A stretch of 64,000 bases of DNA, taken from the NCBI GenBank assembly GCA_916610825.1, contig OU744447.1:15235751-15299750 (forward strand). Direction: 5' to 3'. The notes under the pieces are model-generated. The model made no database searches. It was given only the letters and a program-made list of their open reading frames with translations, and was not told the origin of the DNA. This stretch comes from Haliclystus octoradiatus (taxonomy: Eukaryota > Cnidaria > Staurozoa > Stauromedusae > Haliclystidae). Below, one piece after another: positions 38,990-53,400 of this stretch (positions are counted from its first letter, which is position 1; each line of letters begins with the position of its first letter). Both the position numbers and the translations under genes were made by a program.

Positions 38990-41900
38990 CTAAATTTAAA
39001 TGATTGAAATTGAGTTACACAGAGGCATACACAAGTGATATCAAAGTAATCGTTATTTTTATTTGGTATCAAGAGAACTTAAGAAAGGACGAAACAGAGT
39101 CTACAGTTTTGACATTCATCGGATTTCTGATACTATGCTCAATTCGTTAGTAGTAAGAGTAATGTAGACGGTGTCGCCCTATCGAAGGCACCCGTACCAC
39201 TCCTCTATTTCTAGATGAGTGGCTTTTTTCGCTGAGAGCAATGATTTTAAACGCTCTTTGTTGATCTCAGCCACAACACTGCAGATCAATTTCAACAGAT
39301 TTCATGGCAGATAGGTCTTGATTGTCAATGCGCAACGATGCGCCGCAGCTACTCACAATGCAATTCCCTCTGGACCATTCCATCCACCATCCTCAGATGG
39401 TACTCATTTGATGTCTCAGAAGAAGTCAAGGCTGAGTTCACCTTAGGGGGATTTGAGCCACAGTCGATCAGATATGATCGATCTGAAGTTTGGTTGCTCT
39501 GCCATCTGAGCTAATCCTCACAAATTCGTTAGTGAGGGGTTTAAGTTTCTAATGAACCAAGCAATTATTGTCAGTCTTTAATTTTTTCCACACAATCCAC
39601 ACAAGGGGTAGACTGTCGATAGCATGTACGCTGCAGTACCTGCATGATATAATTCATTATGACACATGCCATATTATGTTTAAAACATCCTATTGATAGA
39701 TAACAGAAAACATTGAAACAATAACTCCTAACTGACATTATGAATGTTAAAAAGTGCTAAAAATGTGTACAAAGAAGAGGGGAATAAGAACTATTGATAA
39801 AGTACTAATTCAGAATATATTCAACTCAATTCCAGTACAATATCAGCATATTTTCAGTACTTGATAAGCACAACTTCAATACCTAATAAGCACCGTTTCA
39901 ATACCAATTCAGTACGTCTACATGTACTGAAAAAGTACTTAAAACATCAGTACATAATAGCACTTTTTCAGTATTCATTGTGTGACAATGTATAGTTGTA
40001 TAAATCATAATACTCACCATTAGCATCTCACTGTATTTTTCTGGGACGTCAAAAACAGCTGACTGTTGAGAAAAAGAAGACAGTATATCAGTAACATCAA
40101 ATATTTAAAGAGAACAAAATGTACAAACCTCTACACAAATGGCATACAGGTAAAAGTTATTTGATAAAAATATACTAGTAAAGAGTATCATATAAGTGTG
40201 GCAATAAAATCTATGAGAAATACAATTTGTGTTCTTGAAAACGAGATGAAACCAAAGAGTAAGATTACAGACCAACATTTTTGGTTGCTACTTAGTTGAT
40301 AGGCTATGCACGTCAACATATAAAAGAGAATTGTGTCAAACGTATGCACGCCAATTAATCTCCAAAATTATCCATCAAATGTATGAAAGTAATATCAATT
40401 ATTATCATGGTAAATCATTACAATTACCATGTTATGATCTATGTTTTCATTTTCATTTGATTTGATGTTTCAATTTTGTTTCACATTTTTGGCATTGAAA
40501 ATTTCTGTATCGATGGCTTTACGTCATAACTTGCTATTGCTGGCGACTAATCTCTCCACGGGTCTCTCAAATCCAACTCTGTCCACATCAAATCCAGCAA
40601 CGCGTGTAGCTCATTGCTACTAAATTATTAAATCATAAACCATGAGTCAATTTTGAGCTGATTTTGTCATTTGAAATTGATCAATACAGTATGGTATGAA
40701 TGTTGGAATGATAAAATATTGTCCCCATTTTTTTTGCCTTAATCTGAAACATATAATGTTTCTGGTATGATACAGTATTTATGTTTGGATGATGTTCACA
40801 GCAGCACCATCTCTTGTTGTCTTGACAGCACAATTTTATCACAACACAAAAAACAAATCTAAGTGAGAAGCGATATTGGCATTGATATACTGGTAATAGC
40901 AGACAGTTCTCATTTGCACCAATTATTAATACCGATATTGGCGAAATACTGTTATAGGGAGAATTAAATATTAACCCAGTTTGACCTTGATTTGTTCTTT
41001 CATGTCACCTGACCTAATTGTTCTTTCATTGCGATTTACTGTAGGCCTACCTATCAATTAAAAAAGCAAGCAGTATCTGACAGGTTTGATAATAAATCAA
41101 ATTACCATTTTATCTTTGCAAAACCGAACACCTTTGATTTCACTAACGACTTCTGCATCAAAATTGAAATTTAACGTTTGATAAACAGCACGAATACCAT
41201 AAATTTCCCGGTTTAACTTTATTAAAAATGTCACCCATCCCTAGAAAACAAAATTACAAGAATAATTAAGGAAGGGAGCTTGTTACATTTCTTAGCTCGA
41301 ATCACAAGTGGAATTCTAGACAAATATAATTATTCTGCATCTAGTAATTGATTTAACAAGAACTTGGAATACAATATTTGTAAAACTTTAAAATTTAACT
41401 AATACAATGTTGGCCATCGAGCTATTTTCAAAAAATCAATACTAAATTCAATAAATGAAATTGCAATTTGACAAGAGATGTCAAATGATGGTTCAAAAGG
41501 AATTCTTTATTGTCAGTTATCAATTTCCAAATCTCTTGTTATAAGCAGTACTGTAATAATCAGGATGGATTGGTACAATTGTTCAACTTATCATGGTACA
41601 ATGATATGTATGAAAGTTCGCATTAGTTCTGAAAAATTGAAATCCTCTCAGCCGAAAGACAGAATTTTGAATTTGGAGAATATTCAAGATTTGAGTTTCC
41701 TTAGACCTTACCTAACTTCACAATTTAAATTTCAAAAATAGTATAAAGTCAAGGATATCTGGCTGGATTATTTGTATTCTTACTTGTTGGGAGGAAAGTA
41801 ATGATCTTGTTTTCATTTCAGCATTCCCAGAGAGAAATGCAAGGGCGGCAGCAAGTGAATCACGGGCACCAAGGGTTTGAATTAAATTATCTGCAGCAGT

Positions 41901-44356
41901 GTAAAAATGAGGTAACACTTTGGGGCAAACAGTTTCCAATGATCTGAAATTATTTAAAAAAAAATGAAAGAAAATGTAAATACTATGGACTATGGTTATG
42001 GACTATTTTTGAGAATTGAATGATGAACCAATTCGCTTTCCATTACATTCCTGTAACGAGACAGAACTAGATGTTAAAGTAAAGCGGATCACTGCTCATT
42101 TTGATCAAGTTGATCACATCATTTATGAATATGTACTATTATGTTTTATGTAGCCTAACATATTGAACATATTCTAGAACAAACTTTCAACTTTTGTCTT
42201 TATGGTCATCAAATACACTATCATAATCTTAATATCAATATTATCCTGCTTTTAAATCTCATTCTTAGCCACGGGAAGGGGGTAAACTAGTTAAAACTAA
42301 ACTATATCCACCAATCAAGGCGTCTTTCTCCAGCGACAATATCATTAAAAATAACTTTGCTCTGTTAGGTAATCATTTCCCAAACAAGAGGAAGCAATCT
42401 TATAATCCTACCTCAAAAGGCATTTTACAGCTCAAGCATAATTTAGAACATAAATGATTACTGTACATGTTTACATGTCTTGTACACATTGTCAGGTAGC
42501 TGTTTATATGCAGATTAGTAGCTCACACCAAAACTTAGTCAACTGATTAAAATAGGGGAACAATAAAAGTTTCTCTGCAATTGAATTATAAAGTACATCC
42601 TCAAGAATCCCAAAATGCCAAAGTGAAGATATAATGCTGATTGTAAATTATAAAATATTTGAGAAACTCACTTCGCAGCATCGTTTGCAGAAGCGGCAAT
42701 AATTTCTGATACTTGGGGAGCACCAATTCTTGTAAATTTGAGTCCCTAAAAATAAAACACAATAATTTGTAATCATTGATCATATGTACATCACCATGAG
42801 GGAGGCTACTGAGAAACGAGGCAGGTGCTGTTAGAAAGCTCTCTTTTTACAATACTTTTCATTCAAAAACTTTTATATGAAAAGGTAATGATTAGAAATT
42901 CACAAGGGTAGGTCTGTACTAGAAACATGATAAGAATTGGATTCTTGTCGGACCAAATTTCTTCGAAAATTTTAATTATTAAATCGACAATTACTCTTTT
43001 TAGTTATTTGATCATTTACTGTGCATATATATATATATATTTGAGAAATTACAGTTTTCAGATTCAAAACATTTTGTATTTATTCCTGGGAAATTTTCCC
43101 AATTTTGAAGAATTGGATTTGGTTGGATCAAATCTGACTGAAGAATCTGAAGTTTTCTGCTTTATTGTCCGGATTATTCTCATCTGGATCACTAAATTTT
43201 TCAAACACTAGGATTACTAGTATCTAATCTGATCCGATGCAGACGTCTCGTACAAACAGTCTGAAATTCTAACGTCTGTTTAAAATATAATTCATGTTTG
43301 CTTCTTCGGGGTGAAATGATCAAATTTTGAAACATGATACTTACAGCTTTATCTTCCACAGCTCCCAGCATGTACTCTTGTTGTGGTTTATAAAACACAA
43401 CACAGACACCTTTTCTCCCAGCTCTTCCTGTTCGACCAGATCGATGTATATAAGCTTCAACATCCTAATAAAGATCAAGATATTGTATGTGTTATATACC
43501 TAGGGCATTGCAATGATGGGAATTGACTAACCGGGCTCCGGACTAGATACCTGAAACCCGTAATTGTTCTCAATGTTTTAAAAAAAATATTTTTCTTAAT
43601 TATTAACTTCTTCCTTTTTCTTGGCCCATTATAGTTCATTAAAAAGTTGATTCTGAGAATCCTTTTTGCAAATAAATTATTTCTAATATGTGGTATTTAC
43701 CGCATTTGTAATACTCTAATTGTATTGACGGGTCTAATGTTAAAGTTTTAAAAATAGAGAAAAAGGGGTGAAAAAAGGAAACAACATAAACTGTAAATAA
43801 CATCGTTCTATTTGATTAACAATAGATATTTGATATTCAATTTCTATTATTTGAGAACAATAGTGGATGTGCACCCATAACAACGAGATCAAATTTTATG
43901 CTGCAATTTGGATTTAGATTTTCAAAACAATCTTATTCAGTTCAGTGGATTTATTCAAACTTATTGGATTACAACTTACCTTCAACAAAAAATATTATGT
44001 TTTTCACTTTAATTGTTTCAATGGAGATGTCCGCTCATTTTATTGAATGAATCGCTGTTTTGATTTGCAACCCGAGGTGGTGACACAAGGGTTGAAATAT
44101 TTTAATGAGGTAAGACAACGATAATACAAGAGAATAGCGAAATTAAGATTGGCGCGCTCACAGTGCAATAAATATAAAAATAATCTATATTGTTTTTATT
44201 TGACAAATATACATAGATGGAAACTAGATGATCTGAGCTATCAAATGATATATGTTTCACCCTTATTGCATTTTTAAAGCAATTAGCTACTTATAAGGTA
44301 ATCTTCAACATCCTCTCTATATTTTTTTGACAAAATTACTTCAAACTTCGCAAAGT

Positions 44357-44414
<58 letters not shown>

Positions 44415-47400
44415 CATTATCTTTCAGTCAAATGAGTTTCATTAAATTCTGAGAGGGTTTCTTTCATTTGCGAGTTGACATGAGTGATCCGTCAGCAGTA
44501 TATATACATACCTTAGGTGGTTCGCATTGCACGACAAGATCAACTTCAGGAATATCAAGACCTCGAGCAGCAACATCAGTAGCAACCAGACATCGCACTT
44601 TCCCTTCCCTGAAACTCTAGAAATGGTTAAAGTAAAATTGTCAAGACATCAATATTTTACAATACAAAAGATGCCAACATTTGAGGTGAATAGCTGCCAT
44701 TGAAATTAATTGAACCTACCTTTAATGTGATCTCTCTTTGTGCTTGTTGGATATCACCATGGAGAACTTGTGTTTCCTAAAACCAAATTGTGTAATATGA
44801 TAAAAAGTATGTACAATTATACAAAGTTAACTATGAAAGCTATCAAACCTTTTGATGGCAATTCTAATCATGAAAACATTTTATCACCAAAGATTTGCTA
44901 TAGGACATAAAAGGAATTTGTTTCTATGAATGTGATAGCCATTTGGTTTCTGGAGCAACATCATACGTCAAATTTTGCAGTTGCTTCGTGGTTATGCATA
45001 CAAGAAAGATTAAGTTTTAGTTTTTCTCTCTACAACTTAGTGTGTCAATTTTCATCTAATTAAAACCGAATTTGATAGAAAGGGTTTCTGCTAGGTAGTT
45101 CATCAAATAATATAAAACAGGACACACATTGATAGCAACCACCTACGGTTGTTGAACTTAAAAAAAAAACAGTATTATAAATTTCAAAATAAATAAATAG
45201 CCACAAACAAGATTGTTGTTCCTCAAAATGCTCAAGGGGGCTACTTTTAATTAGGCTGAGTTAAACTTGACCCGCTGTGACGACACACAGTCAATGCATC
45301 CACAGCACACACAATGCAGTAAGTAGCCTGGGTTACAAGAGCTAGGGCCAGGTAGCATGCGCACAGATTCATTGCACACGCTAACAGCATGTGGAATCGT
45401 TGCAGCGATTGGCTCTTCTTGGTTGAACACATGCTTTGCCGAGTGTGTGCATGTGATGACCTTATAAGGAAGCTATCACATGGAGGTGAAATTAAGCTAA
45501 TTGTAATTAATTATCTAACTCATTCTTGATTGGAATTTGCTAGCCAGCGACGCATTTTACTAGCGTCTTACTAGCCTTTATATACATTTTGTAGCTTAAG
45601 CAGTATGCCTCGCCGAACTAGAAATAGCAAAGATGCTAGTGTTTCTTCCCGACCACCCATGCCTCAATTTTTATTGTAGTTCAATATGTTATTTAATTTT
45701 AGATTCCAATTAGCAATTTCAACTGATGATTATCAGTGTGACTGGTGCTTGGGGTGGTGACACGTTCGCTCCCACCAACCAAGCACCAAATGCCAACACT
45801 CATCAATGGAATGAGTTTGATATCATATCCAGCATTATAATAAGTATCAAATAAAATAGGATTTAAATTGAAATCTGAAATTGATATTAATGAATCTATG
45901 ATAGCTTTGTAGTCTATTAAATTTGCATGTACTGTAGCCAGATTATTTCCTTTGTAGCAGAAACACAATGTGTACAAGTGTAAGATGGTTGGTATCAACA
46001 TTGAATATGATACACACTTGTTTGATGACAGCATTAAGAGCGAGTTCATTTGCTTCTTTTTTAGTTGATGTGAAGATCATTGTACGTCCTTGTATGCCAC
46101 CATAAACCTAAGAAACATTATATAATTTCCAATGAATAAAAGAGCATCAAACATACAGCATTTCTTATCGTTTTTTTGTTGAAATTGGAGTTTTATACTT
46201 TTTCGATTCTGTAGCTTCAGATCGATATGATTTTTTTTATTTAAATCGTTCAAAATGACTTTTTTATTCATATCTAATTAAATTTCACGTGAATTTATAC
46301 TGCTTTTGTAAAAATACATTTTAAATACATGTTATTCACAATTTTATTTTGTATAAACAGATTCATTGGATAGTTTTACTAAACTATAGTATTTTATCCT
46401 AAAACAGCACCTAGTGGTTGCCAATATTTATAGGCCTTATCGCCTCAAAATGAAAGTGGACTTTTGTAAACCCGGATTTTCCATAAATTTCCAAATAGAC
46501 GGCAGAAAGACTCTGGATTTGCAATATCTGGTTTGAGAAACCCGGGTTTCCTATCCTTACTTTCAAAAGTCCTGATAAGTCGCTAAGCGGACTAATTTCC
46601 TGTCGGGTTTCCTGTTTACGTCTAGACGCAACGCGATCCAGATTAAAAATCCCATGGGTTTTGTAAATCCACTTGTCGTCTAAGCACAGATTAAGTCTTG
46701 ACAAATTATTTCACAGGAATGGAAATACAATTAATTGTTTTCATGATGATGTGGGGTAGGACGCAAAGGAAGTAACAAAGACCAATATTGCACAACCTAA
46801 ACTATAAGCAATTATTAGACGGAAATTGGTAACTTACTTGAACAATATCCCCAATGGTCGATGCACGCTCGTGGTATGGGCATCTAATTGCTTTATGCTA
46901 CAGGTCAAATTAAAAAATATAAATCAGTAACACATTAGAGTTCAGAAAGAATGAATTGAATATAGACAATACAGCTATCTCACAATTTTGAAGTAATCAA
47001 TATCATACCATAATAGTCGGAGAAAAAAACTGATCATATGCTTTGCACAGATTATACACACATACATATTTCATCGAGGGAATGCCAATTATTCAATAGC
47101 CTACTATTTGGCTTTCATTCCTTCTCTTGTTAATCGGTACTATTAAATGTTATTGAATGAGTACAAAAGTTTATATTCAAAACGTTTTTTTCAAATGTTT
47201 TGTTGTTCTGGGATGAAAATTACTACTGGCTATGACATTAAAAATGACTCAATTCCAATTATTATGATGGATTTGAAGATTAACATCCAATTTATTTTGG
47301 TAATGTTAAAAATGTCAAAGTTTGAGGACTTAATGAATTTAGAATTAACATTTTACCAGATTTATCACTTTGTTTAATCCATATTATATTTCAAAAAGAC

Positions 47401-50400
47401 TTGAATCAACTATACAAAATTGCTCCACAAACAGTAAAATTAATAATTCCACTCATCTGGAAAGTAGTCTTTTTATTGTAAAATGATTTTTTTTTTCTTC
47501 ACTACGGAATTTGTTTTGTAGTTCACCGCCATTTTGTTTTCACTTCATGATCACATGATAACCTACATTGTTTTCTCTGCCTCTTAGCCAATCAGAGATC
47601 AAAGCAAATATCAACGATCGACGATAAAGTTTGTAGCTGTTTTCTATGCTTTGAGGATAGGGATGCACAGAACCCATGTTCCGGCCACTTGCCGGATCCA
47701 AAAAATTCGGTAAGTTTGCCGGAGTTCCGGCCGAATATTCTGCAGAACTTTAAACATTTTTGGAAATTTTGTGTTGACTAGGTAAGCTTGTTTACGGGTA
47801 TGTCATTTATTCCATTTATGAAGCCATCATTATCAACAACATGTTTTGCTTTTTGTTCTGACTGGCGACTGCTTGCTTGCTTCATATTCATATTAAATAC
47901 AAGTAAACATTTGTATTGCCTGGCTATTTTCTACCAAACATGTACAAGTTTCAAGTACTTTATAATAGGTCTTAGACTGTCCATAGCATAAATAGATGTG
48001 TAATAAAATAGCGCAATATAAAGAGCTTGTGTTGTTTTCTATTGCTTAGAATGATTTCTCTTTGTCGTATAACTCTGCGAAATTCTACAATATTTAATTG
48101 TCATGCCAACTACATTACTTCTGTAAATTATTCTAATTATATACAAATATTATCTCCCGAATACATTAATAAAGCAAAACTTTATAAATCAAAGTTTAAA
48201 ACGCAATATCCTTCGCTAAATCTAAAGTTTTTGGTTGAAATACTTTCGTAGAACACGTGTGACAAAAATGGCGTGACAAATTCAAAATGGCGCTTTTTGG
48301 TAGTGGATCGTTTCAAGATTCAATAAGTTTTCTTTCATAAACATCAATCTTGAAGGTCTAAAAACAAGCGACGATGTTGGTTATTTAATAAAAGAAGATT
48401 ACTCTGTTGATTAAGACGTTTATTTTTCAATTATCTTTCTTATTGTAGTGCTAGAATGTATATTGGTCGAACCACCGATTTGGCCGAATTTAAGGAAATG
48501 GTTTCGGCTGGTTCGGTGATTCGGGAACTTTTTCCGGCCAACAGAAGATTCGGTGCATCCCTATTTGAGGACACTATTTAGGATTATTCTTTGGATCTTA
48601 TCAAACATAAGAACTTCAATCTATTACAAATATATGGAATGCATTTGTTTGTGAAGTTTTATACTTTTAACCGTTTCATTGTCAAAGTGCTAAACATATT
48701 GATGTATTAGGAACAAATTGAGAAATCAAATGAAACTTATCTGTGTTTTAAGTTTTAATCTTCAAATAGCGATATTCAAACTGCATGCTAGGCTTGTCAT
48801 TCAACACCATTAAATAAAAGAGTTTAAATTATTCACTAAAATCTTTGTATTGAAAAATAATCGGTAGACCTAATATTGATCAGTGTAGAGAAGCAGCAAA
48901 AATATTATTTGGTGCACCTCTAATAATTATTGTACATATGTGATGGTTTGTGTCAGAATCGACAATTCAACATATTTTCGGATTTAATTTCATTTAATAA
49001 TATAATGTAGAATTGTATGCTCTTTTCAAACTCCAATTCATTTTCTGATCAAACAACTATATCTCATTTTATTTACCAAAATACATTTAGTTGTGCAGAA
49101 GAATTTTGAAATCAAGCAACAGGGAAAAAGCAGCACAAAGTTTAGTTATCTTCTAAATTTTCTTAAATCCTTGACAACGCCATATTAAAGTGCTCTGATT
49201 TTAATAAACTTTCAAATACAAATAGCAGAAGACATATAAAATCAAATGGTAGGCCTAATGGTTTTATATTCTCTTTATTCTATCTCATTTTACACTGCCT
49301 TATACATTTGCAAACAAAAAACAACAACAGACAACTTGTATATTTGTTATGCAAATTTTGAAATCAATATTCAGACCCTTTTACTCAATGTTGTGTTCAT
49401 GTTTTGATTAAAAGAAAACATTCAACAATGATGTATTTGCTCTCTGATACTTAAAATAATTATTTCTTAAAGATAAATGATTTCACTTTCATGAATTAAT
49501 GTTTGTTTTAAATTTTGAATAACTTTACGTTTTTGATATTTTTTTCAATACCTAACTTCCCAGTTCTTTCGTCATACTGAACAATTGGGTTTTGCCCCGA
49601 TTGTCGATTCTGACACGAGCTGTCACATATGGTTTTACTCTAATGCAACTTATAATCCAAACAGGTAACATTGTAGATAACAGAAAAATTGAAGATGCTT
49701 ACCTCCACAGTAGTTGCAGCACGTCCTTGGTCACTTCCAATTAAATCAATAATCTGAAGACTATCATTCATGTATTTCTTAGCTGTACGCTGCACCCATT
49801 TAGGTAGTGTAGCAGAGAAAAGCAATGTTTGAGGTTTGTTTCCCTCGACATAAGCATTGCTGAGAATTTGTTCAACTGGTTCTTGAAAACCCATATCCAT
49901 CATACGATCCGCTTCATCCAAAATAACATATTTAACTTTTGACAAATCCAAGCGCCCTTTGTTCAAATGATCTATGATACGACCGGGTGTTCCAACAAGA
50001 ATATCCATTCCTTTCCTAATGGCATTTTCTATAGAAGAAGCAGATATTGTAAGTAAGTAAATATGAATATATCAAAGACATACAGGCTCAATGGTTCAGA
50101 ACAGATGTCGAATTACAGCTACTGTGGGAAATAATATGCAAACATGTCAAATTTTGTAAGTTGTTCTATTTATCATCGAAAAGCAACCCATTTCAGCAAA
50201 AAAATCAATCGGACCATACAGTCTGTGATTTGAAATGCATCTTTGATTATTTTAGCTACACACAATAAAATTGATTATCAGGGCCTATAGCAGCTATCTA
50301 ACCTATGTGCAGGGTGGCACAAACAGTCTAGACATGTGATCACAATGTGCGATCAAGATGTAGATCGCCGAGTTAACTGCCTAAGCATGAAGCGTATGCC

Positions 50401-53400
50401 ATTTGATGTAGTTTGTTTATATAGTTTTGTAAATTACACTTAATTTTAGTCTGAAACACTGAACATTTTAATTGTTAATTTGAAAATGTTTGTAAAATAA
50501 ATTCCAATGCATTGACTGATTGTGGACATTGGAATTGAGGCCTACAATTTTGAAAAAGAATCCAAAGGTTGAGTGTAGAGATGTTCCGATTAATTGGAAA
50601 TAATCAGTTTAACAGATTAACGGCATGATATTTTCCACAATCGGTAATCGGCCGATGTTATTTATCATAATCGGTAAAATAATCTGTTTTTATTGCCATT
50701 AAAATGTTTGTCAAATGCAAATTTCCGTATTAAAAACGCATATTTTGACCACAGTCACTAGTGGATCGAATATTTTATTTTATTTACAGATTAGCCCATT
50801 ATTTCCAAGCATTTATCAAAAGCGGAAATCATAATTCTAGATTGTTTACATCGAATCACTTTTGAAATTTGAACACGCTAAATTGCTAAATTCGTCGCGC
50901 TCTTTGAAATCTTCTATTGTTTTAATGTGTAAAGGTCAAACACATTAGTGTTGATGAGACAAACACGTGAGCACTTTTGAATGAATAATAAATTTGATTC
51001 ACAATACCAACGCGAAAAAGTTTTAAAGATGATTTGATAGCTACAACAGTATAAATATAATTATGGCAAAAGTTTTTGGGATAAAATAAAATACGAACAA
51101 AGTTCATGTTTATACTGTAACTAAAGAGTTAACAACAGTGACAGTGTCAATATGAAATTATATTTAGCGATCCACCTTCATCGTAAAACAACAGCGAAAG
51201 AACAAGAAGGATAGGAAATACATGTTGAAAGATTGTTAAATCATTACACATTATTATATTTCAAATTTTATTGAATTAAACTTGTTGGAGAAGAAAAAAT
51301 ACACTAAGCTTACTTCACTATATTTTCTTGTTAGAGTAAATAACCGGGCATTCCTAAAAGATTCTGATGATTGCAAAATCTTATTAGGCCTTTATTTGTT
51401 TTAGTATTTTGTTGACTTCTGCTTTAAAACTGTTCTATGATACTTCAATAATTTGGTTCAGCGTATGTGTTGCTTACTTTTTAGACAATATTAATCAATT
51501 TTGTACAAAAAGCTTGTTATTACATTGTCCATTGATAATATTTATCAAAATAATCGATATAAAGATTTAATCTGTCAATTATGATTCAACAATCGGCAAT
51601 ACAATAGTCGGTAAAAATAATCGGCAATTCCATAATCGGAACAATTCCAAAGTTGAGTGTGATGGAAGGTTGGTTCGCCGAAGACTAAACTTTTTGTACC
51701 TCCCTGCCTATGTGCAAAGCTTTAATACATATCCAGGGATGATAATGGCCTCGAAGGATATCCGAGGAAGGGGGCCTTTGTCCCCCTCCTTCTAGGGGAG
51801 TCCTGGGTCATGCTCCCCCGGAAAAAAATTCAAATGCAGGCATGCAAATGGCAGATTGAAAGATAATTTCACAATGAAATTATGATTAAATGAGTGTTAT
51901 ATTGGCCACAGAAAGGCAAACTTACAAATGTATTTGCAGAAAATTTACAAAAATAACTGGAATATCATTTAAATGTTTGATACCTCTTGATATGACTTCA
52001 TAAATCTGTTGGGTGAGATAGCATTAATCAACTGCCTCTCTTTTCTTTAAATTATAATGCTATCAAATTTGAAAGACAACTCAATCATTATCATGCTATA
52101 GAGAAAAAAATTCAAGCTGCAAGAACATTTTTAAGGCCGTTTTGTTGATATTTTCCCGTAGAAATGAAAGGGTAATTTGGATAAATTCGAAAAAAAGCTG
52201 CATGCCGCCATCTTGAAATCTTCGAAACTGCTGACTCAGCCATGTGCCTATTGTGGGCAATGCTGATTGGTCCAAGCAAAAAAGATCGACCAATGGGAAA
52301 TAGGCAAAATTTTGGGTATAAAGCCTGCACACAGACTTAAAAAGTTACACGGATGAATTTTCTCGGTTTCGATGACAAAAATGTACCTACGATAACTGAT
52401 CGTAGTGCCAATAATCGAGCCATCGCGTATTTGCGGGCGCGTCAAAATCACACAAATCACGCAAAAATACTAACATTTTGAAGCAAAATAGACTATTTAT
52501 AATAAATAAGCATTATTAATCATCCCAACCCAGCCAATTCTGTTATCTTGACATGAAACGAAACATAGAAATGGTGTTAGATTTTAGTTACCTTCTAAGA
52601 AATTCCCCTCCAAGCTTGTCAAACATCGTCAATTTTTAAACTCATCAACAAGGGTTTGTATGGCCAAGTAAAATATCGCGTGTTGAATCGCGAGCAAAAT
52701 ATCAAGATAACGTTGAGTATAGTGAAAGGAAGTCATCAACCCAGTTAGTTCCTGGTAGGGAAATCTATGATTGGCCAGTTTTTATTTATTTTTAGATCTA
52801 AATGTGAGTAAAATTCCCCTCCGAGGCATTTTCCTACAGTGAACTGGCATTATCCTTCGTGCTCGCCATTGTTTTAGCCATGTCGTCACGGCATTTCACA
52901 CATCTCCGCGATGCAAGAAATGATATTCACACTCGGTGTTTGTTTGTTGTTGTTTTTGAGATTACCGTTTCCATGTTAAAGATCATAATAAATTTACAGA
53001 ATTTATACTTTTCAGTATAGCGACTCAATATGAAATATTTTAATAATAAGCCGTTTTGATATTTTACATAAAATCTACCCGTCCATGCTTTTGTAAATAG
53101 TTTAACTTAAATTCTGTATAGCATGCTATGGACAATGTTTATGTCGAATAATAAAACATTTGAATATTTTATAACTGTATATCAAAGTTTTCAAGCTGAC
53201 ATATCAAACCGAGAACGAAAAATAAGCTGGGTAATTGACCATTTCTTCGACAACGCCACAATGACCTACGCTTTTAAAGTAAACAGTCAATAATATGTAA
53301 CCACTCGGAATAAGCCCAACACGAGTGTATAATTATGTTAAATGATTTATTTCTATTGAATTGCGATACTCTCCTAAGTCTTTCAAATAATCTAAGCATG

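Noticed and set aside
38650..39072. 140-codon frame overlapping the last helicase exon in another frame
   Set aside because: It lacks the helicase's conserved residues and runs through the acceptor; the frame encoding EKWNDNY...NSYG fits splice phase and homology.
41478..41741. 87-codon plus-strand frame
   Set aside because: Lies antisense in a helicase intron with no family signature or splice support.
45699..46049. 116-codon frame overlapping helicase exon 10
   Set aside because: Different frame from the conserved [14 protein letters not shown] reading, and mostly intronic.
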